Assembly (NCBI RefSeq): GCF_009765365.1
Contig: NZ_VTOM01000005.1
Span: 240,481-304,480, forward strand
Direction of reading: 5' to 3'
Length of the DNA stretch: 64,000 nt
Source of the DNA: Antarcticirhabdus aurantiaca
Lineage (GTDB): Bacteria > Pseudomonadota > Alphaproteobacteria > Rhizobiales > Rhizobiaceae
Below, in pieces: positions 27,993 through 38,016 of the stretch. The notes beneath the pieces were generated by a model, which was not told the DNA's origin, ran no database searches, and saw nothing but the letters and a program-made list of their open reading frames with translations. Made by a program: the position numbers and the translations under genes. Numbering within the stretch: the first letter of the stretch is position 1; every line of letters begins with the position of its first letter.

Positions 27993-29670
27993 GCGAACGA
28001 GGTTCGGCTTCGGCCTCGGCCTCGGTCCTGGCCATGTCGCGGAAGACGCGGCGCATGATCTTGCCGGAGGTCGTCAGCGGCATCTCGTCGACGAAACCGA
28101 TCTCGCGCGGATATTCGTGCGGCGAGAGGCGCTCGCGCACGTGGCGCTTCAGCGCCTCGGCGAGCGCTTCGTCGGCTCTGACTCCGTCCGCCGGCACGAC
28201 ATAGGCCTTCACGATCTCGGTGCGCACGGGGTCGGGCTTGCCGACCACCGCGACGAGCGCGCAGGCGGGGTGGGTGAGAAGGCAGTTCTCGACCTCCCCC
28301 GGCCCGATCCGATAGCCGGCCGAGGTGATGATGTCGTCGTCGCGCCCCACGAAGGACACGAAGCCCTCGGTGTCCATCACGCCCTGGTCGCCGGTCATCA
28401 GCCAATCGCCGCGCATCTTCGCCCGCGTCGCCGCGGGGTCGCCGAGATAGCCGAGAAACATCACGGGATCGGGCGCGGCGACGGCGATCTCGCCGGGCGT
28501 TCCCGGCGCCGCCTCGCGCCCGTCCGGATCGAGGATCGCGACGCGGTGGCCGGGAACCGCCCGGCCGATCGAGCCCGGCTTCGACACGCCCCAGCCTTCC
28601 GCCGAGGCGAGAACGAGGTTGCACTCGGTCTGGCCGAAGGCCTCGTTGACGGGGCACCCGAAGAAGGCGCGCGCCCAGGCATGCGTCGCCGCGGGCAGGG
28701 TTTCGCCGGCCGACAGGATCGTGCGAAGCGACAGGTCGGCGGGCGCGCGCTCCAGGTCCGACGCGGCGCTCCGCATCAGACGCAGCGCCGTCGCCGGCAG
28801 GAAGGCGTTGCGCACGCCCCGCCGCGCCATCAGCGCCAGGGCCTCCGCGCCCGAGAAGCGGGCGGCCGAGAAGACCACCGGCACGCCGAAGTGCAGCGAG
28901 GGCAGGAGCGCGTTGAGGAGGCCGCCCGCCCAGGCCCAGTCGGCCGGCGTCCACATCGCGTCGCCGGGCTGGGGCAGGTCCTCGTGCGCCATCACGAAGC
29001 CGGACAGGTGGCCGGCAAGGACGCGGTGGCCGTGAAGGGCGCCCTTCGGATTGCCCGTGGTGCCGGAGGTGAAGATCAGGAGCGCCGGATCGCCCGGCCC
29101 GGTCTCGGCCGTCGGCGTCCGCGCCGGATCGGCCTCGGCGGCGAGACGTGCGAGGTCGAGCGCGCCCTCCGCCGGACCGGACACCGACAGAACGCGCCGC
29201 AGCGCCGGCAACGGCTCGGCGAGCGCGCGCAGCGTGTCCAGCCCTTCCGCGTTGGTGACGAGCGCCGAGACGCCCGCGCGGGCGAGGCGGAAGCCGAGCG
29301 CTTCCGGCCCGAACCGGAGCGCCAGCGGCACGGCGACGGCGCCCAGCCGGTAGGCCGCGAGGTGGGCGGCGGCCGTCTCGACGCTCTGGGGCAGGACGAT
29401 GCCGACGAAGTCGCCGCGCGAAACGCCGAGATCCGACAGGACGGCGGCAAAGCGCGCCGCGCGATCCGCCAGCGCGGCATAGCTGGTCTCGACCGGGCTC
29501 AGCCCCGCGCCGCGGTCCTCGATCAGGCAGATGCGCTCCGGCTCGGCGGCGAGCCACGGGCCGAGGCAGGCCTCGGCGATGTTGCAGCGCGCCGGCAGGT
29601 CCCAGCGGAAGGCGGCTCGCCTTGCGGCATAGATCGCGTCGCCGGGCGACAGGGGAGTGGTGCCGTCCAT
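27955..29670 (-). CDS. AMP-forming acyl-CoA synthetase (acetyl/medium-chain type)
   Basis: Activates a carboxylic acid to acyl-CoA through an acyl-adenylate. The 571-aa ANL-family enzyme has IFTSGTTGNPKGALHGH (P-loop-like A3 motif), NEAFGQTECN (A5), GRDDDIITSAGYRIGPGE (A8) and PLTTSGKIMRR with the catalytic Lys (A10). All core motifs are intact. Motif wording is nearest the AcsA/medium-chain branch. Its ATG shares one base with the xseA stop (TGATG), indicating coupling. The acid substrate is not determinable. Confidence 0.9.
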   Translation of the reverse strand: MDGTTPLSPGDAIYAARRAAFRWDLPARCNIAEACLGPWLAAEPERICLIEDRGAGLSPVETSYAALADRAARFAAVLSDLGVSRGDFVGIVLPQSVETAAAHLAAYRLGAVAVPLALRFGPEALGFRLARAGVSALVTNAEGLDTLRALAEPLPALRRVLSVSGPAEGALDLARLAAEADPARTPTAETGPGDPALLIFTSGTTGNPKGALHGHRVLAGHLSGFVMAHEDLPQPGDAMWTPADWAWAGGLLNALLPSLHFGVPVVFSAARFSGAEALALMARRGVRNAFLPATALRLMRSAASDLERAPADLSLRTILSAGETLPAATHAWARAFFGCPVNEAFGQTECNLVLASAEGWGVSKPGSIGRAVPGHRVAILDPDGREAAPGTPGEIAVAAPDPVMFLGYLGDPAATRAKMRGDWLMTGDQGVMDTEGFVSFVGRDDDIITSAGYRIGPGEVENCLLTHPACALVAVVGKPDPVRTEIVKAYVVPADGVRADEALAEALKRHVRERLSPHEYPREIGFVDEMPLTTSGKIMRRVFRDMARTEAEAEAEPRSLSAGKGPPAARA

Positions 29671-31286
29671 CACTCGAACAGAAGACCCTGTTTCGCCGGC
29701 GTCGTCGCCTCGTGCGCGGCCGCCCGGCGCGCGCGCTTCGTTCGGGCCGCGCCCGCGTTCTCGGTGCCGGTCGACACGGCGCCGCGCAGGCCGTCGGCGA
29801 GCTGCACCACGAATTCCGCGCCCATCGGCAATTCGCTCGCGCTGGTGATCGGCTGCCCGTCCGGCCCCGCGCCCGGCCGGCGCAGGATCGCGTAGCCGCG
29901 CGACAAAACATTGTCCGGGTTCAGGCTGAGTGCGACGCGCCACTGCGCGTCGAGGCCGGTTCGCAGGCGCTCCAGGCCGAAGCGCTGGGCGCGCGGCAGG
30001 CGTCGGCCGAGATCGACGAGACGCTGGCGATGCGCGTCTGAGCGGGCCGACATGGCGCGCGGCTGGAGGCTGAGGGAAGCGCGGTCGAAGCGCTGGCGCT
30101 TGGCGGCGAGGCCGCGCGAGAGCGCGTGGCCGAGAACGCCTTCGGCGTGGCGCAGGTCCGCGCGCTTGTCGCGCACGAGGCCGTCGAGGGCGTTCGGCGA
30201 CAAGGGTGATGCCGCCTCGCCGAAGCGACGGCGGTTCTCGGACAGGCTCAGCCGCAGCGCCCGGCCGAGGCCCGTCTCGGCCTCGTCGACCCGGCGTCGC
30301 GGAAGCGCGAGCAGCATGTCGACGGAGGGAAGGGCGCGGGCGAGCGAGGTGACGTGCCGCCTTTCCGCGTCGATCCGGCGCGTGACCGACTGGCCGTGGC
30401 GGGCATGAAGCGAGGCGAGAGCGGCGTGGAGCTCGGCGCGCACCGGCACCGCCATCTCGGCCGCGCCCGTCGGCGTCGGGGCGCGGCGGTCGGCGGCGTG
30501 GTCGATCAGCGTCCAGTCGGTCTCGTGGCCGACGGCGGAGATCAGCGGGATGAGGCTGCCGGCCGCGGCGCGCACCACCGCCTCGTCGTTGAAGCCCCAG
30601 AGGTCTTCGAGGCTTCCGCCGCCGCGCGCGACGATGATGAGGTCCGGCCGCGGGATCGCGCCGCCCGGCTCCAGCGCGTTGAAGCCCTTGATGGCCGCCG
30701 CGACCTCGGCCGGACAGGTGTCGCCCTGGACGCGCACCGGCCAGACCAGCAGGCGGAGCGGGAACCGGTCGGCGATGCGGTGGCAGATGTCGCGGATGAC
30801 CGCGCCGGTCGGCGAGGTGACGATGCCGATCACCTGCGGCAGGAAGGGCAGGGGCTTCTTGCGCTCGGCCGCGAAGAGCCCTTCCGCTTCCAACCGCACG
30901 CGCCGCTCGTTGAGGAGCGCCATCAGCGCGCCCGCGCCGGCCGGCTTCAGGTCCTCGATGACGATCTGGTACTTGGAGGAGCCGGGAAAGGTGGTGAGGC
31001 GGCCGGTCGCGACGACCTCCAGCCCTTCTTCCGGGCGGAAGGCCAGCTTGGCGAAGGAGGTGCGCCAGACCACGGCGTCGATGCGCGCCTTGTCGTCCTT
31101 CAGCGCGAAGTAGGCGTGGCCGGAGGAGTGCGGCCCACGATAGCCGGAGATCTCGCCGCGCACCCGCACGTGGCCGAAGGTTTCCTCCACCGTGCGCTTC
31201 AGCGCGCCGGATATCTCCGACACGGAATATTCCGCGACGTTTGTCGTGGGTTCCGGCAGGAGGTCGAGGTCGATGGCTTGGCTCAT
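29670..31286 (-). CDS. xseA: Exodeoxyribonuclease VII large subunit
   Basis: Catalytic subunit of the single-strand-specific exonuclease VII. The N-terminal OB fold (about 20-115) includes [20 protein letters not shown]. The catalytic domain follows with [36 protein letters not shown] and [14 protein letters not shown] long helical arm and the small C-terminal strand domain complete it. The 538-aa length is normal for Rhizobiales. The small subunit xseB is not in this window. Confidence 0.95.
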   Translation of the reverse strand: MSQAIDLDLLPEPTTNVAEYSVSEISGALKRTVEETFGHVRVRGEISGYRGPHSSGHAYFALKDDKARIDAVVWRTSFAKLAFRPEEGLEVVATGRLTTFPGSSKYQIVIEDLKPAGAGALMALLNERRVRLEAEGLFAAERKKPLPFLPQVIGIVTSPTGAVIRDICHRIADRFPLRLLVWPVRVQGDTCPAEVAAAIKGFNALEPGGAIPRPDLIIVARGGGSLEDLWGFNDEAVVRAAAGSLIPLISAVGHETDWTLIDHAADRRAPTPTGAAEMAVPVRAELHAALASLHARHGQSVTRRIDAERRHVTSLARALPSVDMLLALPRRRVDEAETGLGRALRLSLSENRRRFGEAASPLSPNALDGLVRDKRADLRHAEGVLGHALSRGLAAKRQRFDRASLSLQPRAMSARSDAHRQRLVDLGRRLPRAQRFGLERLRTGLDAQWRVALSLNPDNVLSRGYAILRRPGAGPDGQPITSASELPMGAEFVVQLADGLRGAVSTGTENAGAARTKRARRAAAHEATTPAKQGLLFE

Positions 31287-31364
31287 CGGCGCATCTCACG
31301 AGAACAAACAGGGAAACGCAAGGCCCAAAGGGCCGCAGTCCACCGCGAAATCGCGCGCCTTGGC

Positions 31365-32324
31365 CTACCAGCCGGCGACGCTCATGCTCGGGCGCAGGCG
31401 CTGCGAGCGGATCGCGCGGGTCTCGGGCAGATGCGAGGGCTTGGCCTGGGCCTCGGCCGGCGGCAGATTGTGAAGGCTTTCGCGCATGTGCTCGACGAGG
31501 GCGGAGACGATCGGCCCCTCGGCGTTGCGGTTCTTGACGATGCCGATGCGGGCGTCGTCGAGCTTCGGGAAGCCATCGGCCTCGCCGAGCACGCGCATGC
31601 CGCGCCTCAGCGAGCATTCCGCGAGAACCCCGACCGCGAGGCCCGCCAGGACAGCCGAGATGATGGTCTGCGCCGCCCAGGAGGTGAAGAGCACGCGGTG
31701 GCGCCGGCCGATCGTGTCGAGCGCCTTCAGCCCCTCGACGCGCCAGGCACAGTCGGCCCGGCCGAGGGCGAGCGGCAGGACGTCCTCGTTGTGGATGTCG
31801 TGGGCGGCGGAGGAGACGAAGTGCAGCGGCTCGGTGCGCACGATCTCCTTCGTCATGGTGGCCGTTTCGGCGCAGTCGGTGACGAGCGAGACGTCGAGGC
31901 GGTTCTTCTCGATGTGCTCCAGGAGATTGGCCGTCGGCTCGCAGACGACGTGGAGCTCGACGAGCGGGTTGGAGCGCGCGAAGCGGGCGAGGATCTCCGG
32001 CAGGAAGCGCTCGGCATAGTCGTCCGGCAGGCCGATCCGCAGGTGCCCCTGCATGGCGCCCTCGTCGAAGGCGAGCAGGGTTTCCTGCGAGAGCGCCATC
32101 ATGCGTCGGGCATAGGCGAGGAGGCGGCCGCCCTCGTCGGTGAGCCGCATCGCGCGTCCGTTGCGCTCGAACAGGCAGGCGCCGAGCCGCTCCTCGAGGC
32201 GCCGCATCTGCATCGACACGGCCGACTGCGTCTTGAACACCTCTTCCGCCGCCCGGGTGAAGGATCCCGTGTCAACGATGGCGACGAAGGTGCGGAGCTG
32301 GTCGAGGTCGAGCGGCGCGGTCAT
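31365..32324 (-). CDS. LysR-family transcriptional regulator
   Basis: A 319-aa regulator with the helix-turn-helix at residues 5-65 (LDLDQLRTFVAIVDTGSFTR, KTQSAVSMQMRRLEERLG) and a substrate-binding domain. It resembles the LrhA/HexA group by the N terminus. ATG 32324 follows GGAAAGC; an ATG 9 nt upstream is weaker. It is divergent from a DUF1127 gene with a 194-nt shared promoter region, so it may control that gene. Confidence 0.88.
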   Translation of the reverse strand: MTAPLDLDQLRTFVAIVDTGSFTRAAEEVFKTQSAVSMQMRRLEERLGACLFERNGRAMRLTDEGGRLLAYARRMMALSQETLLAFDEGAMQGHLRIGLPDDYAERFLPEILARFARSNPLVELHVVCEPTANLLEHIEKNRLDVSLVTDCAETATMTKEIVRTEPLHFVSSAAHDIHNEDVLPLALGRADCAWRVEGLKALDTIGRRHRVLFTSWAAQTIISAVLAGLAVGVLAECSLRRGMRVLGEADGFPKLDDARIGIVKNRNAEGPIVSALVEHMRESLHNLPPAEAQAKPSHLPETRAIRSQRLRPSMSVAGW

Positions 32325-32518
32325 GCTTTCCATTCATCACTTGCGTTGATGGACGACATCATAAACATTCGTTGGTCTGATTGATAGAGGCCCGCTACCT
32401 TCCTCCTCGTCAGGAACAGCCCGCGTCGACCCGACGCCCGAAACCGCCCCGAGGCGGCGCTTCGGGCGAATGGGAGAGGCGTGCCTTCCGACCGGCCAGG
32501 ACATGAAGGAGCAAGGCC

Positions 32519-32794
32519 ATGACCCTCACCACTCGCATCCCCTCGGTCACCAGAACCGAGCCCGTCGCCACCGGCATGGCCGGCCTCGCCGTCCAGTCGG
32601 TGCTGATGCTCGTGCGGGCCGTGATGAACCGCCGCGCGCTCTACCAGCTCGACGAGATGCCGGACTACCTCCTGAAGGATGTCGGCCTCACCCGCGACGA
32701 CGTCCATTCCGCGCTCGCCTCCGACTGGCGCGAGGACCCGAGCGTCGCCGTCTCGGTCGCCGCCGCCCGGAGGCGGAGGAGGATCGCCTCCTGA
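32519..32794 (+). CDS. DUF1127 small basic protein
   Basis: A 91-aa protein ending in the DUF1127 motif YQLDEMPDYLLKDVGLTRDD (residues 42-61) and a basic tail. DUF1127 proteins in alphaproteobacteria have been linked to RNA turnover and phosphate or carbon regulation. AAGGAG is 10 nt before the ATG. A strong terminator follows, so it is a short monocistronic transcript. Confidence 0.88.
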   Translation: MTLTTRIPSVTRTEPVATGMAGLAVQSVLMLVRAVMNRRALYQLDEMPDYLLKDVGLTRDDVHSALASDWREDPSVAVSVAAARRRRRIAS

Positions 32795-32823
32795 CGGAAC
32801 CGCATCTTGAACCGGCGCAGGTG

Positions 32824-32850
32824 AAACGGGGGCTCGATCGGCCCCCGTTT
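32824..32850 (+). terminator. Rho-independent terminator after the DUF1127 gene
   Basis: A perfect 10-bp stem (AAACGGGGGC 32824-32833 with GCCCCCGTTT 32841-32850, 7-nt loop) is followed by CCGTTTTCG. It lies 30 nt after the stop. Confidence 0.8.
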
Positions 32851-32936
32851 CCGTTTTCGATGTTGTTCCCGGTCTGCGAGGGCGCAAGCCAGATGCCCGG
32901 CGCGGACGCGCGCTCTGCCCGCTCCCCGGCCTCTTC

Positions 32937-34277
32937 TCAGATCCCCGTGCCGCTTTCTTCCTTCTGCTCGGCCGGGTCGGCCGTCCCGTCGCGGGGCGGG
33001 ATCAGGAGCAGCTTGTCGATGCGCCGACCGTCGAGGTCGATGACCTCGATCTTCCAATCGCCCGAATGGAAGCTTTCCCCGACCTCCGGAATGTGGCCGA
33101 GCCGCTCCAGGACGTAGCCGGCGAGCGTCGTGTAGTCGCGCTTCAAGGGGAACTCGATGCCCGGCACGAGGTGGGCGACGTCGTCCACCGGCAGGGCGGC
33201 GTCCACCAGCCAGGAGCCGTCCTCGCGGCGATGGGCGTCGACCTCGTCGTCGGCATGGCCCTCCGGCAGCGAGCCGGCGATGGCGATGAGGATGTCGGTC
33301 GGGGTCGCGACGCCTTCGAAGGAGCCGTATTCGTCGAGCACCACGGCCATGTGGATGTTGGAGGTGCGGAAGCGCTCCAGGAGCTTCAGGATCGGCAGGG
33401 TCTCGTGCACGTAGAGCGGCTCGCGCATGGCCGCCGCGAGGTCGATCGCGCCGGTGCGCCGCTGCTGCTCCAGGAGATCCTTCACCTGGACGACGCCGAC
33501 GACGTCGTCGGTTTCCCGGTCGATAACCGGAAAGCGCGAATGCCCCGTCGTGACGATCTCCTCCAGCGTTTCGGACGCCGGGTCGCCGAGATCGAGCCAC
33601 ACGGTGTCGGGGCGCGGCACCATGATCGAGCGCACCGTCCGGTCGGCGATGCGCAGCACGCCTTCCAGCATCTGCCGCTCCTTGGGCTCGAAGACGCCGC
33701 TCTCCGTGCCCTCCGCGATCATGGCCTTGACGTCCTCTTCGGTCACGCCCTCCTCGCCCTTGCCGCCGACGCCGACGAGCTTCGACACCGCCTCGGTGGA
33801 CACGCGCAGGAGCCAGACGATCGGGGCGCCGACCTTGGCGATCACCGTCATCACGGGCGCCACGAAGCAGGCGATGGCCTCGGCCCGGCGCATGGCGAAG
33901 CGCTTGGGAACCAGCTCGCCGAAGATCAGCGAGAGGTAGGTGATGCCGATGACGATGACGATGAAGGCGAAGGTGTCGGCGGTGCCGACCGGGGCGAGGC
34001 CGGCATTCTCGATGACGTCGGCGAGCGGGCCGGCGAAGGCCTGGCCGCCATAGGCGCCGGAGAAGATGCCGACGAGGGTGATGCCGACCTGGACGGTGGA
34101 CAGGAAGGTCGTGGGATCTTCGAGAAGGTTGAGGGCGCTCGTCGCGCCCCGTCGGCCTTCCTTCTGCATCTGCGCGAGGCGGGAGCGGCGGGAGGAGACC
34201 AGCGCCAGCTCCGACATGGCGAAGTAGCCGTTCACGAGGATCAGGAAGAAGACGATCAGGGCGTTCGTCAGAAGCAC
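32937..34277 (-). CDS. CNNM/CorC (HlyC-type) membrane CBS-domain protein
   Basis: A 446-aa inner-membrane protein of the CNNM/CorB-CorC class linked to Mg/Co efflux. Residues 1-180 form the DUF21 membrane domain (LLTNALIVFFLILVNGYFAM, then FLSTVQVGITLVGIFSGAYG). Two CBS domains follow (IMVPRPDTVWL; FRTSNIHMAVVLDEYGSFEG). The CorC/HlyC C-terminal domain ends with YTTLAGYVLERLGHIPEVGE. Old hemolysin labels for this family are misleading. It is monocistronic. Confidence 0.93.
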   Translation of the reverse strand: MLLTNALIVFFLILVNGYFAMSELALVSSRRSRLAQMQKEGRRGATSALNLLEDPTTFLSTVQVGITLVGIFSGAYGGQAFAGPLADVIENAGLAPVGTADTFAFIVIVIGITYLSLIFGELVPKRFAMRRAEAIACFVAPVMTVIAKVGAPIVWLLRVSTEAVSKLVGVGGKGEEGVTEEDVKAMIAEGTESGVFEPKERQMLEGVLRIADRTVRSIMVPRPDTVWLDLGDPASETLEEIVTTGHSRFPVIDRETDDVVGVVQVKDLLEQQRRTGAIDLAAAMREPLYVHETLPILKLLERFRTSNIHMAVVLDEYGSFEGVATPTDILIAIAGSLPEGHADDEVDAHRREDGSWLVDAALPVDDVAHLVPGIEFPLKRDYTTLAGYVLERLGHIPEVGESFHSGDWKIEVIDLDGRRIDKLLLIPPRDGTADPAEQKEESGTGI

Positions 34278-34479
34278 GGGATCACCGAAGGAGAAGGGCA
34301 GGGAAGCCCGTTCCGCCGGCCCGGGTCGGGCGCGGCGGCGGGCGCGAGGTCGAAGGGGCTATGCGGAGGCCGCCGGCGGGGCGGCGCCCCTCGGAGACCG
34401 GGCGAGGCGGGAGGAGGGCCGGCGGGCGATGCCGCGGCCGCGAGGCGCGCGCGGCGGCGACGCCGCCGCTTCAAACGAG

Positions 34480-35511
34480 TCATGACGCCTGCCCGCCGCC
34501 CTCTCCACCCTCGCGAGGGGCCGGATGGTAGCGGCTGAACAGGGCCGTCATCTCGTTGATGTAGTCGTCCTGCATGCGGCGCCCGCTTTCCCACAGCGCG
34601 GAAAAGCCGGGATCCGCGGATCCGGCCGGCTCGCCACCGGGCGCCGCCTCCGCGCGCGGCGCGGGCGGCGCCTCGGGGACTTCGGGCGCCGGCGCCATGG
34701 GCGGCGTCTGGGATGCCGGAAGCTGCGCGGCGGCCGCGCCCATTCCGCGGGCGAAGGCCGCCATCATGGCGGCGAACGGCAGGAAGGGATCGAACCCGGC
34801 GCCCGCTTGGCCCGTGCCGGACCCGGGCGCGGCTCCGCTGGAGGCGGGAGCGGAGGCGGGTCGCTGCGCCGGCGCTGCGGGCTCGGCCATCGGCGGCAGC
34901 CAGGGCAGACGCCCGGTCAGCGCGTCGCGAAACAGCGCCTGAAGGTCGATGCCCCCCATCGGCGCGGGGGCCTTGCGGGTGCCGAACTCCTGCGACGGGC
35001 GGTTGAGCGCCTCGACGGCGTTGGCGCCGCGCCGCAGCGACTCGGCCATGGCCGCGCCGTAGTTCGACGTGTCGGGCAGGGCCGGCTGGTGGCGCGCGAT
35101 GTTGGCGAGAAGCATGCGCGTCACCGTTTCCATGGTGAGCACGGACAGGCTCGCCATGAGCCGCTGCATCGTGTCGGGCGCGATCCCGCTGGCGAGCGAG
35201 GCGCGACGCGCCAGCGAGGCGGTGCGCTCGGGAGGGCCGAGGAGCTGCGCGGCCAGCGACCAGGCGGCGTCGCCCGCCCGGTTCTCGCCGAGTCCGAAGG
35301 CGCGGGGATCGGCGAAGGGAGCGAAGCTCGCGGCAAGGGCGCTCATCGCGCCCGGATCGGTCATGGCGTGCCGCAGCGCCTCCGTGAAGGCCGGTGCCAG
35401 CGCTTCCGTCGCGCGCCGCAATTCCTCGTGGCTGAGGCGGAAGCTCTCGGCGAGGCGGTCTGCCGTCAGCCCCGTGTCGGCGGCCGTCAGCCAATCGTAG
35501 AAATCAGTCAT
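34480..35511 (-). CDS. DUF937-like protein with disordered Ala/Pro-rich region
   Basis: A 343-aa protein beginning MTDFYDWLTAADTGLTADRL. The helical first 150 residues (LAESFRLSHEELRRATEALA, MQRLMASLSVLTMETVTRML) resemble DUF937/YidB-type proteins. Residues about 215-300 are Pro/Ala/Gly-rich and probably unstructured. A conserved-looking C-terminal helix follows (SALWESGRRMQDDYINEMTA). Function is unknown. The start at 35511 is chosen because the upstream in-frame extension is not conserved. Family assignment is moderate. Confidence 0.65.
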   Translation of the reverse strand: MTDFYDWLTAADTGLTADRLAESFRLSHEELRRATEALAPAFTEALRHAMTDPGAMSALAASFAPFADPRAFGLGENRAGDAAWSLAAQLLGPPERTASLARRASLASGIAPDTMQRLMASLSVLTMETVTRMLLANIARHQPALPDTSNYGAAMAESLRRGANAVEALNRPSQEFGTRKAPAPMGGIDLQALFRDALTGRLPWLPPMAEPAAPAQRPASAPASSGAAPGSGTGQAGAGFDPFLPFAAMMAAFARGMGAAAAQLPASQTPPMAPAPEVPEAPPAPRAEAAPGGEPAGSADPGFSALWESGRRMQDDYINEMTALFSRYHPAPREGGEGGGQAS

Positions 35512-35648
35512 CACCCCATCCGGTCCGCCCGGCGAGTTGGAAACGGTCGGCGGACCCGCTCCGGCGCCAGAATGACCCGTTCGGCCGCCTCTGCCAACCC
35601 GTATCGCACGGTTAATCCGGCCGGTGGCACTCACCGGTCCTTCCGCGC

Positions 35649-37022
35649 TCAATAGGTCAGGTGCTTGAACACGCGTTCCATCGAGCGGTTCCACTGCTCC
35701 TCGTAGAGGCGCAGGAGCGTGCTCGCCGCGGTGGTGCCGCGGGCCGCAACCTCCTCCAAAGGCGCGAGAAAATGGGTCTCGTCGTCACCGTCCTCGTTGA
35801 GGCGCGCGCGCCGCTTCAGGCCGCCGCGCGCGATCTCGAGGGTCGCGCGCGCGACGTCGAGGATGCGCCCGCCGCGGAACGGCGCGTCGAGGCCGAGCTT
35901 CGGCACGGCGGAGCGCAAGGCGTCGACCTCTTCGAAGGTCCAGCCGACGGTGAGCGCGTCGGCCTCGCCGAGCGCGGTCTCGTCGTAGAGGAGGCCGACC
36001 CAATAGGCCGGCAAGGCGCAGATGCCCCGCCAGGGGCCGCCGTCCGCGCCGCGCATCTCGAGGAAGCGCTTGAGGCGAACGTCCGGAAAGAGCGTCGAGA
36101 GGTGGTTGGTCCAGTCGCCGAGATTCGGACGGGCGTCCGGCAGGCGACCTTCCAGCGCGCCGTCGCAGAACTGGCGGAAGGTGACGGTGGTGGCGTCGTG
36201 GTAGCGCCCTTCGCGGGTGACGAAGTACATCGGCACGTCGAGCGCCCATTCGACGTAGTCGCGATAGGTGTAGCCCGGCTCGAAGGCCGCGGGCAGCAGC
36301 CCCGAGCGGTTGTTGTCGACGTCGAGCCAGACGCCGGAGCGCCAGGACTGCTCGCCGTTGGGCGCGCCGTCGGTGAAGGGCGAGTTGGCGAAGAGCGCCG
36401 AGGCGACCGGCTGCAGGCACTGCCCGATCCGCATCTTGCGCGCCATGTCGGCTTCGCTCGAGAAGTCGAGGTTCACCTGGATGGTGCAGGTGCGGAACAT
36501 CATGTCGAGCCCGCGCGTGCCGACCTTCGGCATGTAGCGGGCCATGATCTCGTAGCGCGACTTGGGCATGCGCGGCGTTTCGTCGAGGCGCCAGAGCGGG
36601 CTCGATCCCATGCCGAGAAAGCCGATGCCGAGATCCTTGGCGACCGAGCGCACGTCGGCGAGGTGGCGGTTCGATTCGCGGCAGGTGTCGTGGATCGTCT
36701 CCAGCGGCGCGCCCGACAGCTCGAACTGGCCGCCCGGTTCCAGCGAGATCGCGCCCTGCCCCTCCTCGCCGAAGAGGCCGATGATGCGCCCGTCGTCGAG
36801 GATCGCCTCCCAGCCCGACAGCTTGCGCATGCCCTCCAGGAGCTGCTCGATGCCGCGCGGACCCGCATAGGGCACCGGCGACAGGTCTTCGACGTAGAAG
36901 GGAAACTTCTCGTGCTCGGTGCCGATGCGGAAGCGCTCGGGCGGCTTCTCGCCGGCCCGGATGTGGGCGACCATGTCCTCGACCGAAGCGAGGGGCGTGG
37001 AATCGGACGTGTCGCGCGCCAT
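35649..37022 (-). CDS. gshA: Glutamate-cysteine ligase (proteobacterial/plant type)
   Basis: First enzyme of glutathione synthesis, joining Glu and Cys with ATP. The 457-aa protein belongs to the alphaproteobacterial/plant GCL group: FRIGTEHEKFPF near residue 30, GQGAISLEPGGQFELSG, FLGMGSSPLWRLDETPRMPK, MFRTCTIQVNLDFSSEADM and FANSPFTDG. Active-site Glu and Arg motifs are intact. It is separated from rsmE by 157 nt; both are on the minus strand, an order common in rhizobia. Confidence 0.95.
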   Translation of the reverse strand: MARDTSDSTPLASVEDMVAHIRAGEKPPERFRIGTEHEKFPFYVEDLSPVPYAGPRGIEQLLEGMRKLSGWEAILDDGRIIGLFGEEGQGAISLEPGGQFELSGAPLETIHDTCRESNRHLADVRSVAKDLGIGFLGMGSSPLWRLDETPRMPKSRYEIMARYMPKVGTRGLDMMFRTCTIQVNLDFSSEADMARKMRIGQCLQPVASALFANSPFTDGAPNGEQSWRSGVWLDVDNNRSGLLPAAFEPGYTYRDYVEWALDVPMYFVTREGRYHDATTVTFRQFCDGALEGRLPDARPNLGDWTNHLSTLFPDVRLKRFLEMRGADGGPWRGICALPAYWVGLLYDETALGEADALTVGWTFEEVDALRSAVPKLGLDAPFRGGRILDVARATLEIARGGLKRRARLNEDGDDETHFLAPLEEVAARGTTAASTLLRLYEEQWNRSMERVFKHLTY

Positions 37023-37179
37023 GGCACCTGTTCCGCATGCGAAAGGCCGCAGCGCCCTCGAACAAGCGGACGCGCGGCGTTGGATCGATCGCCGCTGTTT
37101 CCGACGAAACCGGGCGATCCTGCAAGATATGATCGGTGAACGATCCGGCCAGCGCGCCGAACGACGCGCCCCCGTCCCG

Positions 37180-37920
37180 TCAGCGCCAGTCGCCGGCCGC
37201 GGCCTGGAGCACCGCGAGCGCGGCGACGGCCGCCGTATCGGCCCTGAGAATGCGGGGGCCGAGCGACAGGGGCGTGACGAAGGGCCGGCCGAGTAGCGCG
37301 TCCCGCTCGTCGGCCGAAAAGCCGCCTTCCGGTCCGATCAGGAGCGCGAGCGGTGCCGGGGGGAGGGCGCGCAGCGCATCCACCGGGTTCTCGCCCGCCG
37401 CCCGCTCGTCGCAGAAGACGAGGCGCCGGGCAGGGTCCCAGTTTGCCAGCACCTTCGCGAGCGGCTCGGGCTCGCGCGCCTCGGGCACGGACAGGATGCC
37501 GCACTGTTCGGCCGCCTCGATGGCGTTGGCGCGCATGCGCTCGACGTTCACCCGGCTTGCCTGGGTGTGCTGCGTCATCACCGGGCGCAGGACGCCGGCG
37601 CCCATCTCCACGGCCTTCTGCACCATGTAGTCGAGGCGGGCGTGCTTGAGCGGGGCGAAGAGGTAGTGGAGATCGGATGCCTGCGTCTGCTCGCGCAGCC
37701 GCTCCTGCGGCACGAGCTCGATCCGGCGCTTGGACGGGCGTTCCACCCGCGCCCGCCACTCGCCGCTCCGCCCATCGAAGACGAGCACCATGGCGCCGGC
37801 ATCGAGGCGCAGGACGTTGCCGAGATAGTTCGTCTGGACGGGGTCGGCCTCGATCGGCCGTTCCGCTTCGATCGGGCCTTCGACGAAGAGGCGGTTCATG
37901 CGGAACTCGTAATCGGGCAT
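37180..37920 (-). CDS. rsmE: 16S rRNA (uracil1498-N3)-methyltransferase
   Basis: SAM-dependent SPOUT methyltransferase modifying U1498 of 16S rRNA. The 246-aa protein has the N-terminal PUA-like part (NRLFVEG, YLGNVLRLDAGAMVLVFDG), then APLKHARLDYMVQKAVEMG and the SPOUT knot LLIGPEGGFSADERD and LSLGPRILRADTA. ATG 37920 gives MPDYEFRMNRLF; an internal ATG 21 nt later is possible. It sits upstream of gshA in the same direction. Confidence 0.94.
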   Translation of the reverse strand: MPDYEFRMNRLFVEGPIEAERPIEADPVQTNYLGNVLRLDAGAMVLVFDGRSGEWRARVERPSKRRIELVPQERLREQTQASDLHYLFAPLKHARLDYMVQKAVEMGAGVLRPVMTQHTQASRVNVERMRANAIEAAEQCGILSVPEAREPEPLAKVLANWDPARRLVFCDERAAGENPVDALRALPPAPLALLIGPEGGFSADERDALLGRPFVTPLSLGPRILRADTAAVAALAVLQAAAGDWR

Positions 37921-38016
37921 GGGCGGCGCGTCATGTCTCGCTTCTGCGGCCGAACCGGATCGGCCGCCGCGTCGTTCCCACGCGAACGATCGCTTGGCAA
38001 GGAACGGACAGCATCC

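Noticed and set aside
29671..31617. Long minus-strand frame continuous with the acyl-CoA synthetase, suggesting a giant fusion
   Set aside because: It runs through xseA out of frame. The synthetase family N terminus and the TGATG junction fix the start at 29670.
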